Below are positions 40,260 to 49,418 of a DNA stretch of 62,804 nt, piece after piece; position 1 is the first letter of the stretch; each line of letters opens with the position of its first letter. Origin of the DNA: Tistrella mobilis. GTDB taxonomy: Bacteria > Pseudomonadota > Alphaproteobacteria > Tistrellales > Tistrellaceae. Location: positions 1 to 62,804 of the forward strand of contig NZ_CP121016.1 of the NCBI RefSeq assembly GCF_041468085.1. The letters run 5' to 3'. The notes under the pieces were generated by a model that had not been told where the DNA came from, did no database searches, and saw only the letters and a program-made list of their open reading frames with translations. The translations under genes were made by a program, and so were the position numbers.

Positions 40260-41486
40260 TCAGCCCGCCAGGCTGGACGCCATGGCGTCAAACCTGGCAA
40301 GCGTCTCGTCCACCTCCGCATCGCTGGCTGTCAGCGGCAGGCTCAACCCCACGGACCAGCGGCCTTTTTTCGTCGTGGACAGGCCCGCGGCGTGGCAGCG
40401 CGCCACCAGCCCGCCATCTTCTTCCTCGGGCGATCCGGGAAAAGCCACCGCCAGCAGCGCGCCCAATCCTCTGGGCGTCACCTCGATACCGCGCGTCCGG
40501 GCGATGGTGGCAAGCCCCTCCCGCAGGCGCAAACCGATCTGCTCGGCCCGTTGCTCCAGCTTGTCGCGTGCGACGATATTCAGGGTGGTCAGGCCCGCTC
40601 GCGCCAGCAGCGGATTCTTTTCGTGCGTGTAATGCCCCACGTCCAGTTCCGGGGCGACATCGACCTTTCGATCCGCGATCACTGCGGCCAGGGGCAGCAT
40701 GCCGCCACCCAGCGACTTGCCCAGGACGGCGATGTCGGGGCAGACGCCGAAGTGCTCGAAGGCAAAGAACCGGCCCGTCCGGCCCAGGCCCGAAGGGATC
40801 TCGTCGAAGATCAGCAGGGCGCCGTGGGCATCGCACAACTGCCGGACCTCGGGCCACAGCCACGCGGGCGGGACGTGACAATTCGATCGCATCGGCTCGG
40901 CGATGACAGCGCAAATGCCGGTGGCGCTGTTGGAAAAGGCGCGGCGGATCTCTTCGATCATGCGCTCTGCGCCGCCGTCCCGCCAATATGGCGCCACGTG
41001 ATGGCGTCCGGGCAGATGCGGGCCAAGCCGGGGGTCCAGCGCGGATTCGGACAATCCCAGCGCGCCGAACCCGTTGCCGTGATACGATCCGTCGATCGAG
41101 ATCGTCTCAAACCGCCCGGTGCAGGCGCGGGCCAGCCGCATGGCGATCTCGATCGCATCGGAGCCACTGGGCGCCAATAGCACCCCCGCGCTGCCGCCCG
41201 GCCAGCGGTCTGCCAGCGCCTCGGCCAGTTTCACCGCCGGGCGGTTCGTATAGCGGCGGGGGCAGAACGGCATCTCTTCAAGCTGGGCGATCAGCGCCTC
41301 GCGGATCTCCGGGTTCCCGTGGCCCAGCAGATGTGCGGTATTGCCGTGCAGGTCGATCAGTCGGCGGCCATCGGACTGCTCGATCCAGACGCCTTCGACA
41401 TGCCGCAATGAGGCAAGGACGGGCGAGGACGAGCTTTGATGCAGGAAAACCCGCGCATCGCGCAGGGCCAGTTCGTCTTTGGTCAC
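40260..41486 (-). CDS. pbfA: Class III aminotransferase-fold lyase, probable PbfA
   Basis: A 408-residue PLP enzyme of the class III aminotransferase fold. The PLP lysine lies in AVLGKSLGGGMLPLAAV; other marks are LIFDEIPSGLGRTGRFFAFE and SGSDAIEIAMRLARACTG. The N-terminal stretch DLHGNTAHLLGHGNPEIREA, with PFCPRRYTNRP, resembles (R)-1-hydroxy-2-aminoethylphosphonate ammonia-lyase, and the neighbour is a 2-aminoethylphosphonate-type permease, so PbfA is the best guess. The GTG at 41486 overlaps the permease stop (GTGA) and follows AGGAAAGG. The plain alternative is an unspecified aminotransferase. Confidence 0.65.
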   Translation of the reverse strand: MTKDELALRDARVFLHQSSSSPVLASLRHVEGVWIEQSDGRRLIDLHGNTAHLLGHGNPEIREALIAQLEEMPFCPRRYTNRPAVKLAEALADRWPGGSAGVLLAPSGSDAIEIAMRLARACTGRFETISIDGSYHGNGFGALGLSESALDPRLGPHLPGRHHVAPYWRDGGAERMIEEIRRAFSNSATGICAVIAEPMRSNCHVPPAWLWPEVRQLCDAHGALLIFDEIPSGLGRTGRFFAFEHFGVCPDIAVLGKSLGGGMLPLAAVIADRKVDVAPELDVGHYTHEKNPLLARAGLTTLNIVARDKLEQRAEQIGLRLREGLATIARTRGIEVTPRGLGALLAVAFPGSPEEEDGGLVARCHAAGLSTTKKGRWSVGLSLPLTASDAEVDETLARFDAMASSLAG

Positions 41487-43042
41487 GAGATGATCCTTTC
41501 CTGGCGCGGCCTGATGGCGGTCCGGCGTTCGATGGCCGAGAGCGCTGCCATTGCCGCCAGGGCAAGGACAAGCAGCGCAACGCTTTTCGCGGCGGCCGGG
41601 CCGAAGTCGGAAGAGTTCGCGTCGTTGAAGATGGAAATGGCGGCCAGCTTGTAGTCGCCCGAGACGAGGAAGATCACCGATGACAGCGTGGTCAGCGCAT
41701 CGATAAAGACATACAGCGCCCCCAGCATCAGCGGTACGCGCAACAGCGGCAGGACGACCAGCCACAACCGGGCGCCAAGACCGGCGCCCAGCCCCTCGGC
41801 CGCCTCGTCCACGCTGCGGTCCAGCCGTTGCAAGGCCGCGCGGCCTGCCAGCACGCCGACGAACAGGTTGCCGAACACGACGTTCAGCACCAGAATGGCG
41901 AACCCGCCGCTCAGCGACAGCGAGCGCAAGCCAAATGGGGCGTTGAAGGCAAGGATATAGCCGATGCCGAACACGATCCCGGGCAGGATCGCGGGCAGCA
42001 GGGTTATCAGGAAAATGATGTTCGCACCCGGAGGGCGCAGCCGCTCGACCACATAGGCGATCAGCACCGCCAGCACCCCGCCGACCGGCGCGGCCACCAG
42101 CGCAAGCCGCAGGCTGTCGCCCACTTCGCGCAGGCCGCTGCCGGCCGCCGTGCTGCCGGGCCGGAAATGCGCCAGCGTCAGCCCCCAGTCCACGCCCCAG
42201 ATGCGGGTGAACGCCCCCAGCACGAGCGTTGCATAGACCATCAGCACCGCGATCCCGATCGTCACCGCAATGGCGCCCAGCACCCGCCGCACCGCCGCAG
42301 GCACTGGCGGTCTATCGGTCGAGGCGACCCCGGCGGCAACAAAGCCGCGCCTGCCGCCCGCAAGCTCGAGCACCACATACAGCAGCAGCGGCGGAATCAG
42401 CAGGATCACGCAGATCGCTGCTGCAAGCTGCATGTTCCGATACGCGATGATCTGGTCATAGATCACCTCGGCCAGAACGGGGAAACCGCCCCCCAGAAGC
42501 ATCGGGTTGGAAAAATCGGTCAGGCTGAAGATGAACACCAGCACGATTGCCCGCTTGAGCGCCGGATAGCCCAGCGGCAGCACGACCCGGCCCAGCACCG
42601 CAGCATAGCTTGCGCCAAGACCGGATGCTGCCTCGGACAGGCGCGCATCCGCGCCCCGAAAACCGTTGTCCAGCACGATCAGCGCCGCCGGCAGAAAGGC
42701 CAGCGCCTGCGCGATCAGGATTCCAGCCGGGCCATAGATGTTGACGTGATCGGCATCGATCAGCCCGAGCGTCCGGTCCAGCAGTTCACTGGTAATCAGC
42801 CCTCGGCGGCCGAACAGCATCAGCGTTGTCGTGGCCATCAGCACCGGCGGCGCGACCAGCGGCAGCAGCAGGACCGCCCGCGTCAGCCCGGGGCGGGACA
42901 AGGCGCGCGCATTCAGCCCATAGGCCAGCGCCAATGCCAGCGAGACGGTCAGTACGGTCGATGCCGCCGCCAGCACAAGGCTGTTCAGGGCAGCGCGGCG
43001 AAAATGGGCGGTGGTGTCAACGGCGGTGCAATATCCGGCCAC
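41483..43042 (-). pseudogene. 2-aminoethylphosphonate-type ABC permease (two-domain), start lost to IS21
   Basis: The frame carries two permease domains: first with GLGASYAAVLGRVVLPLGYP and second with EAAEGLGAGLGARLWLVVLP, the EAA loops of ABC importers. Two-domain permeases of about 550 residues occur in iron(III)-type and 2-aminoethylphosphonate transporters. Homology begins at FRRAALNSLVLAAASTVLTV; the upstream part and promoter were lost when IS21 element 2 (end at 43015) landed. The residues before that (MAGYCTAVDTTA) are encoded by the IS. The binding protein and ATPase genes are absent, so uptake is probably not functional. Confidence 0.7.
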
Positions 43043-43161
43043 GCGGCGGAGTAAAATCCGGCCACGCGGCGGTGACCGGCGCCATGGCGCGCGCGCTTAC
43101 CAGATAGCTGGCGCGTGCCATGGCGCATTGGCCCCTTGGGCCAAAACAGCACCATCTGATT

Positions 43162-43926
43162 TCAGGACTTTTGTTGCTGCTTTCGGGCAGTGCTGTTGGC
43201 GAGACGATAACTCTCGCCGTTCATCTCGAGGATGCTGACGTGATGGGTCAGCCTGTCGAGCAGTGCGCCGGTGAGGCGCTCGGAGCCGAAGGTCTCGGTC
43301 CATTCATCGAAGGGCAGATTGCTGGTAATCAAGGTCGTGCCGCGCTCGTAACGTTGCGAGATCAGCTCGAACAACAATTCGGCGCCGGTCTTGGACAGCG
43401 GCACAAAGCCCAGTTCGTCGATGATCAGCAACTTGTAACCGGCCATTTGCTTCTGAAAGCGAAGCAGACGGCGCTCGTCGCGGGCCTCCATCATCTCACT
43501 GACCAGGCTCGCGGCGGTGGTGAAGCCCACGGAGAGCCCCTTCTGACAAGCCGCCAGTCCGAGGCCAAGGGCGATATGCGTCTTGCCCGTGCCACTTGGG
43601 CCGAGGGCAATGACGTTCTCGCGACGGTCGATCCATTCGCAGCGGGCCAGTTCCAGCACCTGCATCTTGTTGAGCTTCGGAATGGCGCTGAAGTCGAAGC
43701 TGTCGAGGCTTTTGACCGCGGGGAATTTGGCGGCCTTGATGCGGCGCTCGACCATCCGCCGCTCCCGGTCAATCAGCTCCAGTTCGACGAGGCGGGCAAG
43801 GTAGCGGACATGGTCCATGCCTTCGGCCGCGCATTGCCGGGCCAGCTTCTGATGTTCGCGCAGGAATGTTGGCAGCTTCAGGGCCTTGAGGTGATGGGTG
43901 AGCAGGATTTCCGGGGCGTCGTTCAT
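43162..43926 (-). CDS. istB: IstB ATPase of IS21 element 2
   Basis: A 254-residue AAA+ protein with Walker A LGPSGTGKTHIA and Walker B LLIIDELGFVPL. It differs from the first copy at scattered residues (for example FSAIPKLNKMQVLELARCEW against FAAIPKLNKMLVLELARCEW) and ends NSTARKQQQKS. Intact; its partner istA is interrupted. Confidence 0.93.
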   Translation of the reverse strand: MNDAPEILLTHHLKALKLPTFLREHQKLARQCAAEGMDHVRYLARLVELELIDRERRMVERRIKAAKFPAVKSLDSFDFSAIPKLNKMQVLELARCEWIDRRENVIALGPSGTGKTHIALGLGLAACQKGLSVGFTTAASLVSEMMEARDERRLLRFQKQMAGYKLLIIDELGFVPLSKTGAELLFELISQRYERGTTLITSNLPFDEWTETFGSERLTGALLDRLTHHVSILEMNGESYRLANSTARKQQQKS

Positions 43927-45374
43927 GCCGCGTCCTCTGCATCGCTCGACAGCAGCCGCATATAGGACCCGGGCCTGGTCTTATCGACTGTCGTCCGCGG
44001 CAGATAGGGATAGCAGTCCAGGTCCAGCCGGGGCGGACGGTGTTCAACACGGCAAAGCAGCAGGTGCTTTACGGCGTCAAAGCCGATCGCGCCCATCTGA
44101 AGCGCCTGCTTTACCGCGGCATGCAGGTCAGCCAGATCGAAGGTCTCGAGCAACCGCAGGACCTGGACGTATTCGCGTCGGCCATGCCGGTTCATGCGAG
44201 CTTCCATCAGCCGGCGCAACGTTGCGAACTCCTCGGGAAGCTCCCAACCTTGCAACGGCGCGGCCTGATCAAATGCGTTGAGCTTCTGCTCCAGCAGCGG
44301 CAGGTAGTGGATCGGGTTGAAGATGAGTTCATCGCGATCCCAGCACCGGGGATGGCGGGCAATGACTTCGCCCCGACAGCCAATCACCACGTCATGGACA
44401 TAAGCCCGGATCCAGACATCCTGATGGGCAAAGGCGACCGGCACCGAGTAGTCATTGGTCTTGTAGCGCACGAGCGATTGCGACGAGACGCGGCCGGTGT
44501 CCTGATCGCAGGCGTCAAAGGGTGAAGCAGGCAAGGATCGCATCTCTGCCAGATCGCGCTGCAGCCGCTCGCCGATCGTTTCGCCCTCACCGCGCAGGAC
44601 ATCCTGCTGGCGCTTGCGGCATTGCTCCTCCAGCCAGAGGTTGAACGCCTCCCAGGTCGCGAACTCGGGGAGCGGCACCATGAAGTTGCGGCGGCAATAG
44701 CCCACCAGGCCCTCGACATTCCCCTTGTCGTTGCCTTTGCCGGGGCGGCCATAGCGATCCCGGATCAGGTAATGGGATAGAAACCCGCTGAACAGGGCGG
44801 CCCGCTTGCGGGTGCCATCGGGCAGGATCTTCGCCACCAGGCACCGGTCGTTGTCATAGACAATCGACTGGGGGACCGCCCCAAAGAAGGCAAAGGCGTG
44901 GATATGGCCGTCCACCCAGGCCTCGGCCACAGCCGCCGGATAGGCGCGGACGTAACAGGCGTCGCTGTGCGGCAGATCCAGAACAAAGAAGTGGGCCTTC
45001 TGCTCGACACCGCCGATCCTGACCATCGCCTCGCCGAAGTCAGCCTGCGCATGGCCCGGGGGATGCGCCAGCGGCACGAACACTTCCTGGCCCCGCCGTT
45101 CCCGCTCCCGAATGTAGTCCTTGATGATCGTGTAGCCGCCGGTGAACCCGCATTCGTCACGCAGCCGGTCGAACACCCGCTTCGCGGTGTGCCGCTGCTT
45201 CCGCGGCATGGAGCGATCCGCCTCAAGCCAGCCCTCAATGATCGGGATAAAGGGATCAAGCTTCGGCCGCCTGACCTCGGCCGTCCGCCGGTAGCCCGGT
45301 GGCACCGAGAACGTCATCATCTTCGCAACCGTATCACGGGAGATGTTGAAGGCCTTCGCCGCCTGACGCTGGCT
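43923..45374 (-). pseudogene. istA: IstA transposase of element 2, main part (5' end split off)
   Basis: From SQRQAAKAFNISRDTVAKMM to the C-terminus, with the catalytic stretches HAQADFGEAMVRIGG, IVYDNDRCLV and KGNVEGLVGYCRRNF all intact. The first 15 codons (MELYLRVRQACAAGM) lie at 46838-46882 on the far side of the IS110 insertion. A fused start (MSGIHTSQRQ) derived from the IS110 end gives an open frame, but normal expression signals are gone. Confidence 0.88.
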
Positions 45375-45637
45375 TGTATGAATTCCACTCATCGGGCCGT
45401 CTCCTGGTAGGATGTTTGGCCTGATAGCCGGGAGAGGGTCGCCGCGTTGCGCTCGAAGGATGATCTTCGTGCATGAGATTGGCGCCCTCGCCCGGTGCTT
45501 TTTGCCCGAACGGTATCCGGCGGTGTCGTGGCGAGGGGGCGGATGACCGCCCCGATCGGGGCGGTCATCCGCGCATGGACAAGCAGGGGCACGAGCACCG
45601 GCTCCGAGGCTTCCGGCTCATCCGCACGGGAGGCGCC
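45375..45637 (+). ncRNA. Probable bridge/seek RNA region of the IS110 element
   Basis: The 263 non-coding bases before the transposase include a perfect 17-bp palindrome GCGGATGACCGCCCCGA/TCGGGGCGGTCATCCGC at about 45538-45571. In IS110 members a structured RNA from the non-coding end guides the recombinase to donor and target sites (established for the family). The long 5' side and short 3' side suit that layout. The loops that would match CAGGCATGAG|CCAGC-type target DNA were not assigned. Confidence 0.45.
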
Positions 45638-46807
45638 ATGCAATTCGTCGGCATCGACATCGCGTCGGAAACCCATGTCTTCGCCATCCTTGATGCGGAC
45701 GGCACGGTCCTGGCCAAACCCAAGCCGTTCACCGAAGACGCGGCCGGGCACGGCGCGTTGCTGGCCGCGCTGGCCCCGCCGGGTGAGGCGCTGGTGGTCA
45801 TGGAGGCGACCGGGCATTACTGGAAGAACCTGTTCGCCGTGCTGGCGGCCAAGGGCTACGAGGTCGCCCTGATCAACCCGCTGCGCACCCACCGCTTCCA
45901 GGGCGAGAGCCTGGAGCGCACCAAGACCGACGCCATCGACGCCCTCGGCCTGGCCCGCTTCGGGCGGGAAAAGCGCCCCTCCCCGACCCGGCTGGGCAGC
46001 CGGGCCAGCGAGGAGCTGCGCGAACTGGTTCGCCACCGCGACCGGCTGCGCCAGGATTTCGACGACCGCGTCCGCCAGCTCCGCCGGCTGGTCGATCTCG
46101 GCTTCCCGGAATTCCGACGCTATGTCCGCACGCTCGACAGCATGCTGGCCACCGCCATCCTGGCGGAATACCCCACCGCCGAGGCCGTCGCCAAAGCCAC
46201 GCCACGCCGGCTCGCCAAGCTGCGCTACGATGGCCGCCACGCCGTCGGAAGCGAACTGGCCGACCAGATCATCGCCGCGGCCAAGCGCTCGGTCGGCCAG
46301 CACCACGGCCCCGCCTACCGCGTCCAGGTCCGCGACATCTGTCAGGATCTCGATCTGTGGCGCCGCCGCTTGGCCGACCGTGACGACGACATCACCCGTC
46401 TGCTCGACGAGCACGAGGTCGGCTCGCTGCTGACCTCCATCGACGGAATCGGTCCCAGCACCGCAGCACGCCTCATCGCCGAACTCGGCGATCCGGCCCG
46501 CTTCGACAGCCCCGCAGCCCTGGCAGCCTACGTCGGCGTCATCCCAGCCCTGCGCCACTCCGGAAAGCGCCGCCCCACCCGCGCCGGCATCACCCCGATC
46601 GGCAACGCGCGCCTGCGCACCGCCTTGTGGATGCCAACCCTCACCGCTGTCCGCCGAAACCCGTGGCTCAAAGCCTTCTACGACCGACTGCGCGCACAGG
46701 GAAAGCCACCAAAGCTCGCCCTCGTCGCCGCCATGCGAAAACTCCTCGTCGCCGTCTACGCCGTCGCCAAGGCTCGAAAACCCTTCGTGCCAAAGCTCGC
46801 CGACTGA
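45638..46807 (+). CDS. IS110-family transposase (DEDD recombinase)
   Basis: A 389-residue recombinase. The RuvC-like DEDD residues are seen in FVGIDIASE (Asp), VVMEATGHYW (Glu) and RTKTDAIDALGLA (two Asp). The C-terminal transposase_20 domain reads LLTSIDGIGPSTAARLIAEL, AYVGVIPALRHSGKRRP and RLRTALWMPTLTAVRRNPWL, containing the serine-region expected in the family. ATG 45638 follows GGAGG. Intact. Confidence 0.92.
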   Translation: MQFVGIDIASETHVFAILDADGTVLAKPKPFTEDAAGHGALLAALAPPGEALVVMEATGHYWKNLFAVLAAKGYEVALINPLRTHRFQGESLERTKTDAIDALGLARFGREKRPSPTRLGSRASEELRELVRHRDRLRQDFDDRVRQLRRLVDLGFPEFRRYVRTLDSMLATAILAEYPTAEAVAKATPRRLAKLRYDGRHAVGSELADQIIAAAKRSVGQHHGPAYRVQVRDICQDLDLWRRRLADRDDDITRLLDEHEVGSLLTSIDGIGPSTAARLIAELGDPARFDSPAALAAYVGVIPALRHSGKRRPTRAGITPIGNARLRTALWMPTLTAVRRNPWLKAFYDRLRAQGKPPKLALVAAMRKLLVAVYAVAKARKPFVPKLAD

Positions 46808-46837
46808 AAAAAGCGCTTGCTCAGCGTGACGGTATCT

Positions 46838-46882
46838 CATGCCTGCCGCGCAGGCCTGGCGAACCCTGAGATATAGTTCCAC
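46838..46882 (-). pseudogene. istA: First 15 codons of istA element 2
   Basis: MELYLRVRQACAAGM matches the first residues of IstA element 1 (MELYLKVRVACDRGM) and stops exactly at the IS110 junction. The istA promoter lies between here and the IS21 end at 47002. Confidence 0.85.
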
Positions 46883-47064
46883 GCTGAAAATCCTCGCGCC
46901 CTCCCTGCTGTCGCAGAAAGGGAAAGGGTGGACGACTTTTACGCCGCCCGCAGCAGCTCCATGCCGCCGCTTCCGTGGCCTAATTTCTCACCGCCGTTCT
47001 CATAGATCCAAGAATCAAGCGAAGAGATACGCCAGTTGGCTGTACGGACCGCAGCGCACTCGGA

Positions 47065-48492
47065 CTACTGCCGCAGATGGGGCAATACCAAGTCAAACCT
47101 GGTGACAAGCTCACTGGAGGTCACGGCGACAGAGCCACCATGCGCCTCCGCAATCGATTTCACGATGGCAAGGCCAAGACCGGCGCCCGCCGTATTTCGT
47201 TGCCGTGCCGGATCAACTCGGTAGAAGCGATTGAAGAGCTTTGGTAGATCAGGCTCAGGAATTCTCTCACCGGGATTGACCACACTGATCGTTGTCCACT
47301 GCTCATCCTGCGAAAGCAAGACCGTGATGCTCTTGCCGCGAGGAGTGTGTCGAATTGCATTCGAGAGAAGATTGTTCAGCGCCCGGGTGAGCATTTCCCG
47401 ATCCGCTGCCATGCTGCCGATCGCCCCTTTAACACCAAGCGCAATGCCGCTATCTTCTGCCAGCGCCTCGAAATAGTCGAAAAGACTCCGCACCAATTCG
47501 GAAAGATCAATGGTAGACAGACGCAAGTTGCGGGGGTCATTTTCCATTTGGGCAAGAAACAGCATGTCTCCAATCATGCGTCCCATCCGATCAAACTCTT
47601 CCAAATTTGAATAGAGGATTTCTCTGTATTCCTCGTTGCTGCGCGGCTGGCCAAGCGCTACGTGAGTCTGCGTGACCAGGTTGGTGACGGGGGTGCGCAA
47701 CTCGTGCGCTATGTCTGCGGAAAAGTGTGATAGCCGGGTGAAACCTTCCTCGATTCTCGCCAACATATCGTTGAAGGCGAATACCAGTTCCGCCAGTTCG
47801 ATCGGCACATCCCGAGGATCCAACCTCACATCCAGCTTTGAAGAGCGAATCGCCCGAATCTCTTCATTGACCTTGCGAATCGGCAGATGGCCCCACTGCA
47901 CCGCCAGCCAAGCCACACCGAGCGCCAGACACATGACCAAGCCGGTTGCCCACCAAAGCATGCGCTTGAACTCCGCCAGGAAGTCGAGATGAAAGCCGAT
48001 GTCCATGGCGGCGACGATGCGGTAGCCGGACGCCGCTGAATCGTCAGCAGGCAGTTGTACCACCACACCTCGATATGACCTCTGATCCTCGTGCCACACG
48101 ATCAAATCGTCAGCGGTGATGCGGTTCACCAACTTTTTGTTACTGTCAAGTTTCGACAGGTCAGGACCGGGCGTGGCATAGATGCTATTGCCAGACCCAT
48201 CGTAGACGCCGTACGTCATCCCATGATGTCCTGCGACTGCGTTGGCCAAGTGTTGCTTCAGTTCGTCGCTTGCGATGTCACTTGCAAGCTGGTGCAAGGG
48301 CTGAGCCAAAGCGGCTGTCACTGCCTCCAGTTCGTGGGCATCCTGTTGAGCAAAGTGGTGCTCCAACGACCGGAGAATGACCCAGTTGAACACAAGAAAC
48401 ACCAAGGTCGTGGCGATACCAACCAGGGCCGTGACCCTCAATGCAAGCGACGCTGGACGGCTTTGCCGCGGCTTATGGCGCAGGGGCATCAT
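47065..48492 (-). CDS. copS: Heavy-metal sensor histidine kinase
   Basis: A membrane kinase of about 475 residues of the CusS/CopS type. Two spans ([20 protein letters not shown] and [20 protein letters not shown]) enclose a periplasmic sensor domain, followed by HAMP, the H-box [17 protein letters not shown]-box [15 protein letters not shown], and [18 protein letters not shown]. It should sense periplasmic copper and phosphorylate CopR. Its start overlaps the end of copR by about 20 bases; ATG 48492 or 48489 is likely. The IS21 right end lies 62 bases past its stop. Confidence 0.88.
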   Translation of the reverse strand: MMPLRHKPRQSRPASLALRVTALVGIATTLVFLVFNWVILRSLEHHFAQQDAHELEAVTAALAQPLHQLASDIASDELKQHLANAVAGHHGMTYGVYDGSGNSIYATPGPDLSKLDSNKKLVNRITADDLIVWHEDQRSYRGVVVQLPADDSAASGYRIVAAMDIGFHLDFLAEFKRMLWWATGLVMCLALGVAWLAVQWGHLPIRKVNEEIRAIRSSKLDVRLDPRDVPIELAELVFAFNDMLARIEEGFTRLSHFSADIAHELRTPVTNLVTQTHVALGQPRSNEEYREILYSNLEEFDRMGRMIGDMLFLAQMENDPRNLRLSTIDLSELVRSLFDYFEALAEDSGIALGVKGAIGSMAADREMLTRALNNLLSNAIRHTPRGKSITVLLSQDEQWTTISVVNPGERIPEPDLPKLFNRFYRVDPARQRNTAGAGLGLAIVKSIAEAHGGSVAVTSSELVTRFDLVLPHLRQ

Positions 48493-49165
48493 CGGGCGCA
48501 TCGAGCGTGTATCCCATTCCACGCACGGTGTGGATGAGCTTCGGATTGAACGCATCGTCTATCTTCGCGCGTAGGCGGCGGATGGCTACATCGATGACGT
48601 TGCTGTCGCTGTCGAAATTCATGTCCCATACCTGCGACGCGATCAGAGAACGTGGAAGGACTTCCCCCTGGCGACGGGCCAGGAGCTCAAGCAACGCGAA
48701 CTCCTTGCTGGTGAGATTGATGCGTTGGCCAGCGCGCGTTGCACGTCGGCGCGCCAAGTCCAGTACCAAATCGGCAACCTGGATGCGATCAGGCTGGCTC
48801 GGAGCGCTTCCGCGTCGCAGCAGCGTCCGCACCCGCGCCAGCAACTCAGAGAAGGCGAATGGCTTGACGAGGTAGTCGTCCGCTCCCAGTTCCAATCCCT
48901 TGACACGGTCGTCCACACCGCCACGCGCCGTCAGAAAGAGTACAGGGACCTGTTTACCGGCATCTCGAAGGGCACGCACGATGCGCCAGCCATCGACATC
49001 CGGCAGCATGACATCCAAGACCACCAGATCGTATGTCTCGCCCATGGCCAGGTGGTGTCCGTCCAATCCGTTGCGCGCCAGATCCACTACGAATCCCGCC
49101 TCCATGAGACCTTGGCGGACGTAATCCGCCGTCTTGTTCTCGTCTTCAACGACCAGCAGTTTCAT
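48473..49165 (-). CDS. copR: Copper response regulator
   Basis: A 230-residue OmpR-type regulator, [20 protein letters not shown]. The phosphoacceptor Asp is in [16 protein letters not shown] and the conserved Lys in [17 protein letters not shown]. The C-terminal winged helix has [20 protein letters not shown] and [20 protein letters not shown]. It probably binds the ATTACAT/ATGTAAT box at 49280 and activates copA onward. ATG 49165 is preferred over 49177 because it gives the usual family start. Confidence 0.9.
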   Translation of the reverse strand: MKLLVVEDENKTADYVRQGLMEAGFVVDLARNGLDGHHLAMGETYDLVVLDVMLPDVDGWRIVRALRDAGKQVPVLFLTARGGVDDRVKGLELGADDYLVKPFAFSELLARVRTLLRRGSAPSQPDRIQVADLVLDLARRRATRAGQRINLTSKEFALLELLARRQGEVLPRSLIASQVWDMNFDSDSNVIDVAIRRLRAKIDDAFNPKLIHTVRGMGYTLDAPDDAPAP

Positions 49166-49279
49166 CGCATGTCCCATGAAATCGCTGCGGCGCAGAAAAA
49201 TAGCCGCTCACGATGTACGCATTCATCCACTTCAATCAGCAATTTACTGGTTGCCAGCTTCCACGAACATGACACGAAC

Positions 49280-49295
49280 ATTACATGAATGTAAT
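49280..49295. promoter_or_regulatory. CopR-type operator
   Basis: A perfect inverted repeat ATTACAT-GA-ATGTAAT lies in the gap between copR and copA. It matches the TTACA-n-TGTAA pattern of cop boxes of CopR-type regulators. A direct ACGAACATGACACGAACAT repeat precedes it. It likely governs both the copRS and copA promoters. Confidence 0.7.
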
Positions 49296-49418
49296 TCAAG
49301 GGTCATTCGGTGGAAAGTGCCCAACCCATAGCATGACCTGCATTGCGTCGAACTGTGCCGCTCAGGATGGGGTGGCGTTTAGAACGACTTCCGAGTCATC
49401 TATGGAGGATTTCAGGCC

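Larger units (their letters stand above)
45375..46837 (+). mobile_element. IS110-family element inserted in istA
   Basis: The istA sequence GGCATGAG|CCAGCGTC is split here. A CT dinucleotide stands at both junctions (45373-45374 and 46836-46837), the core expected for IS110 recombination, and the element between is 1,463 bp. There are no long terminal inverted repeats, as usual for the family. Orientation of the transposase is plus, opposite to istA. Confidence 0.87.
43015..47002 (-). mobile_element. IS21-family element 2, interrupted by IS110
   Basis: Starts TGTCAACGGCGG at 43015 and ends (reversed) TGAGAACGGCGG at 47002. Removing the 1,463-bp IS110 insertion leaves 2,525 bp, the size of element 1. 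Its istA and istB are clearly related to but distinct from those of element 1, so these are two different IS21 members, not a recent duplication. No target duplication is seen. Confidence 0.87.

Noticed and set aside
41828..43054. A 408-codon plus-strand frame rich in Gln, His and Arg
   Set aside because: It is antisense to the permease; composition is an artefact of the reverse reading.
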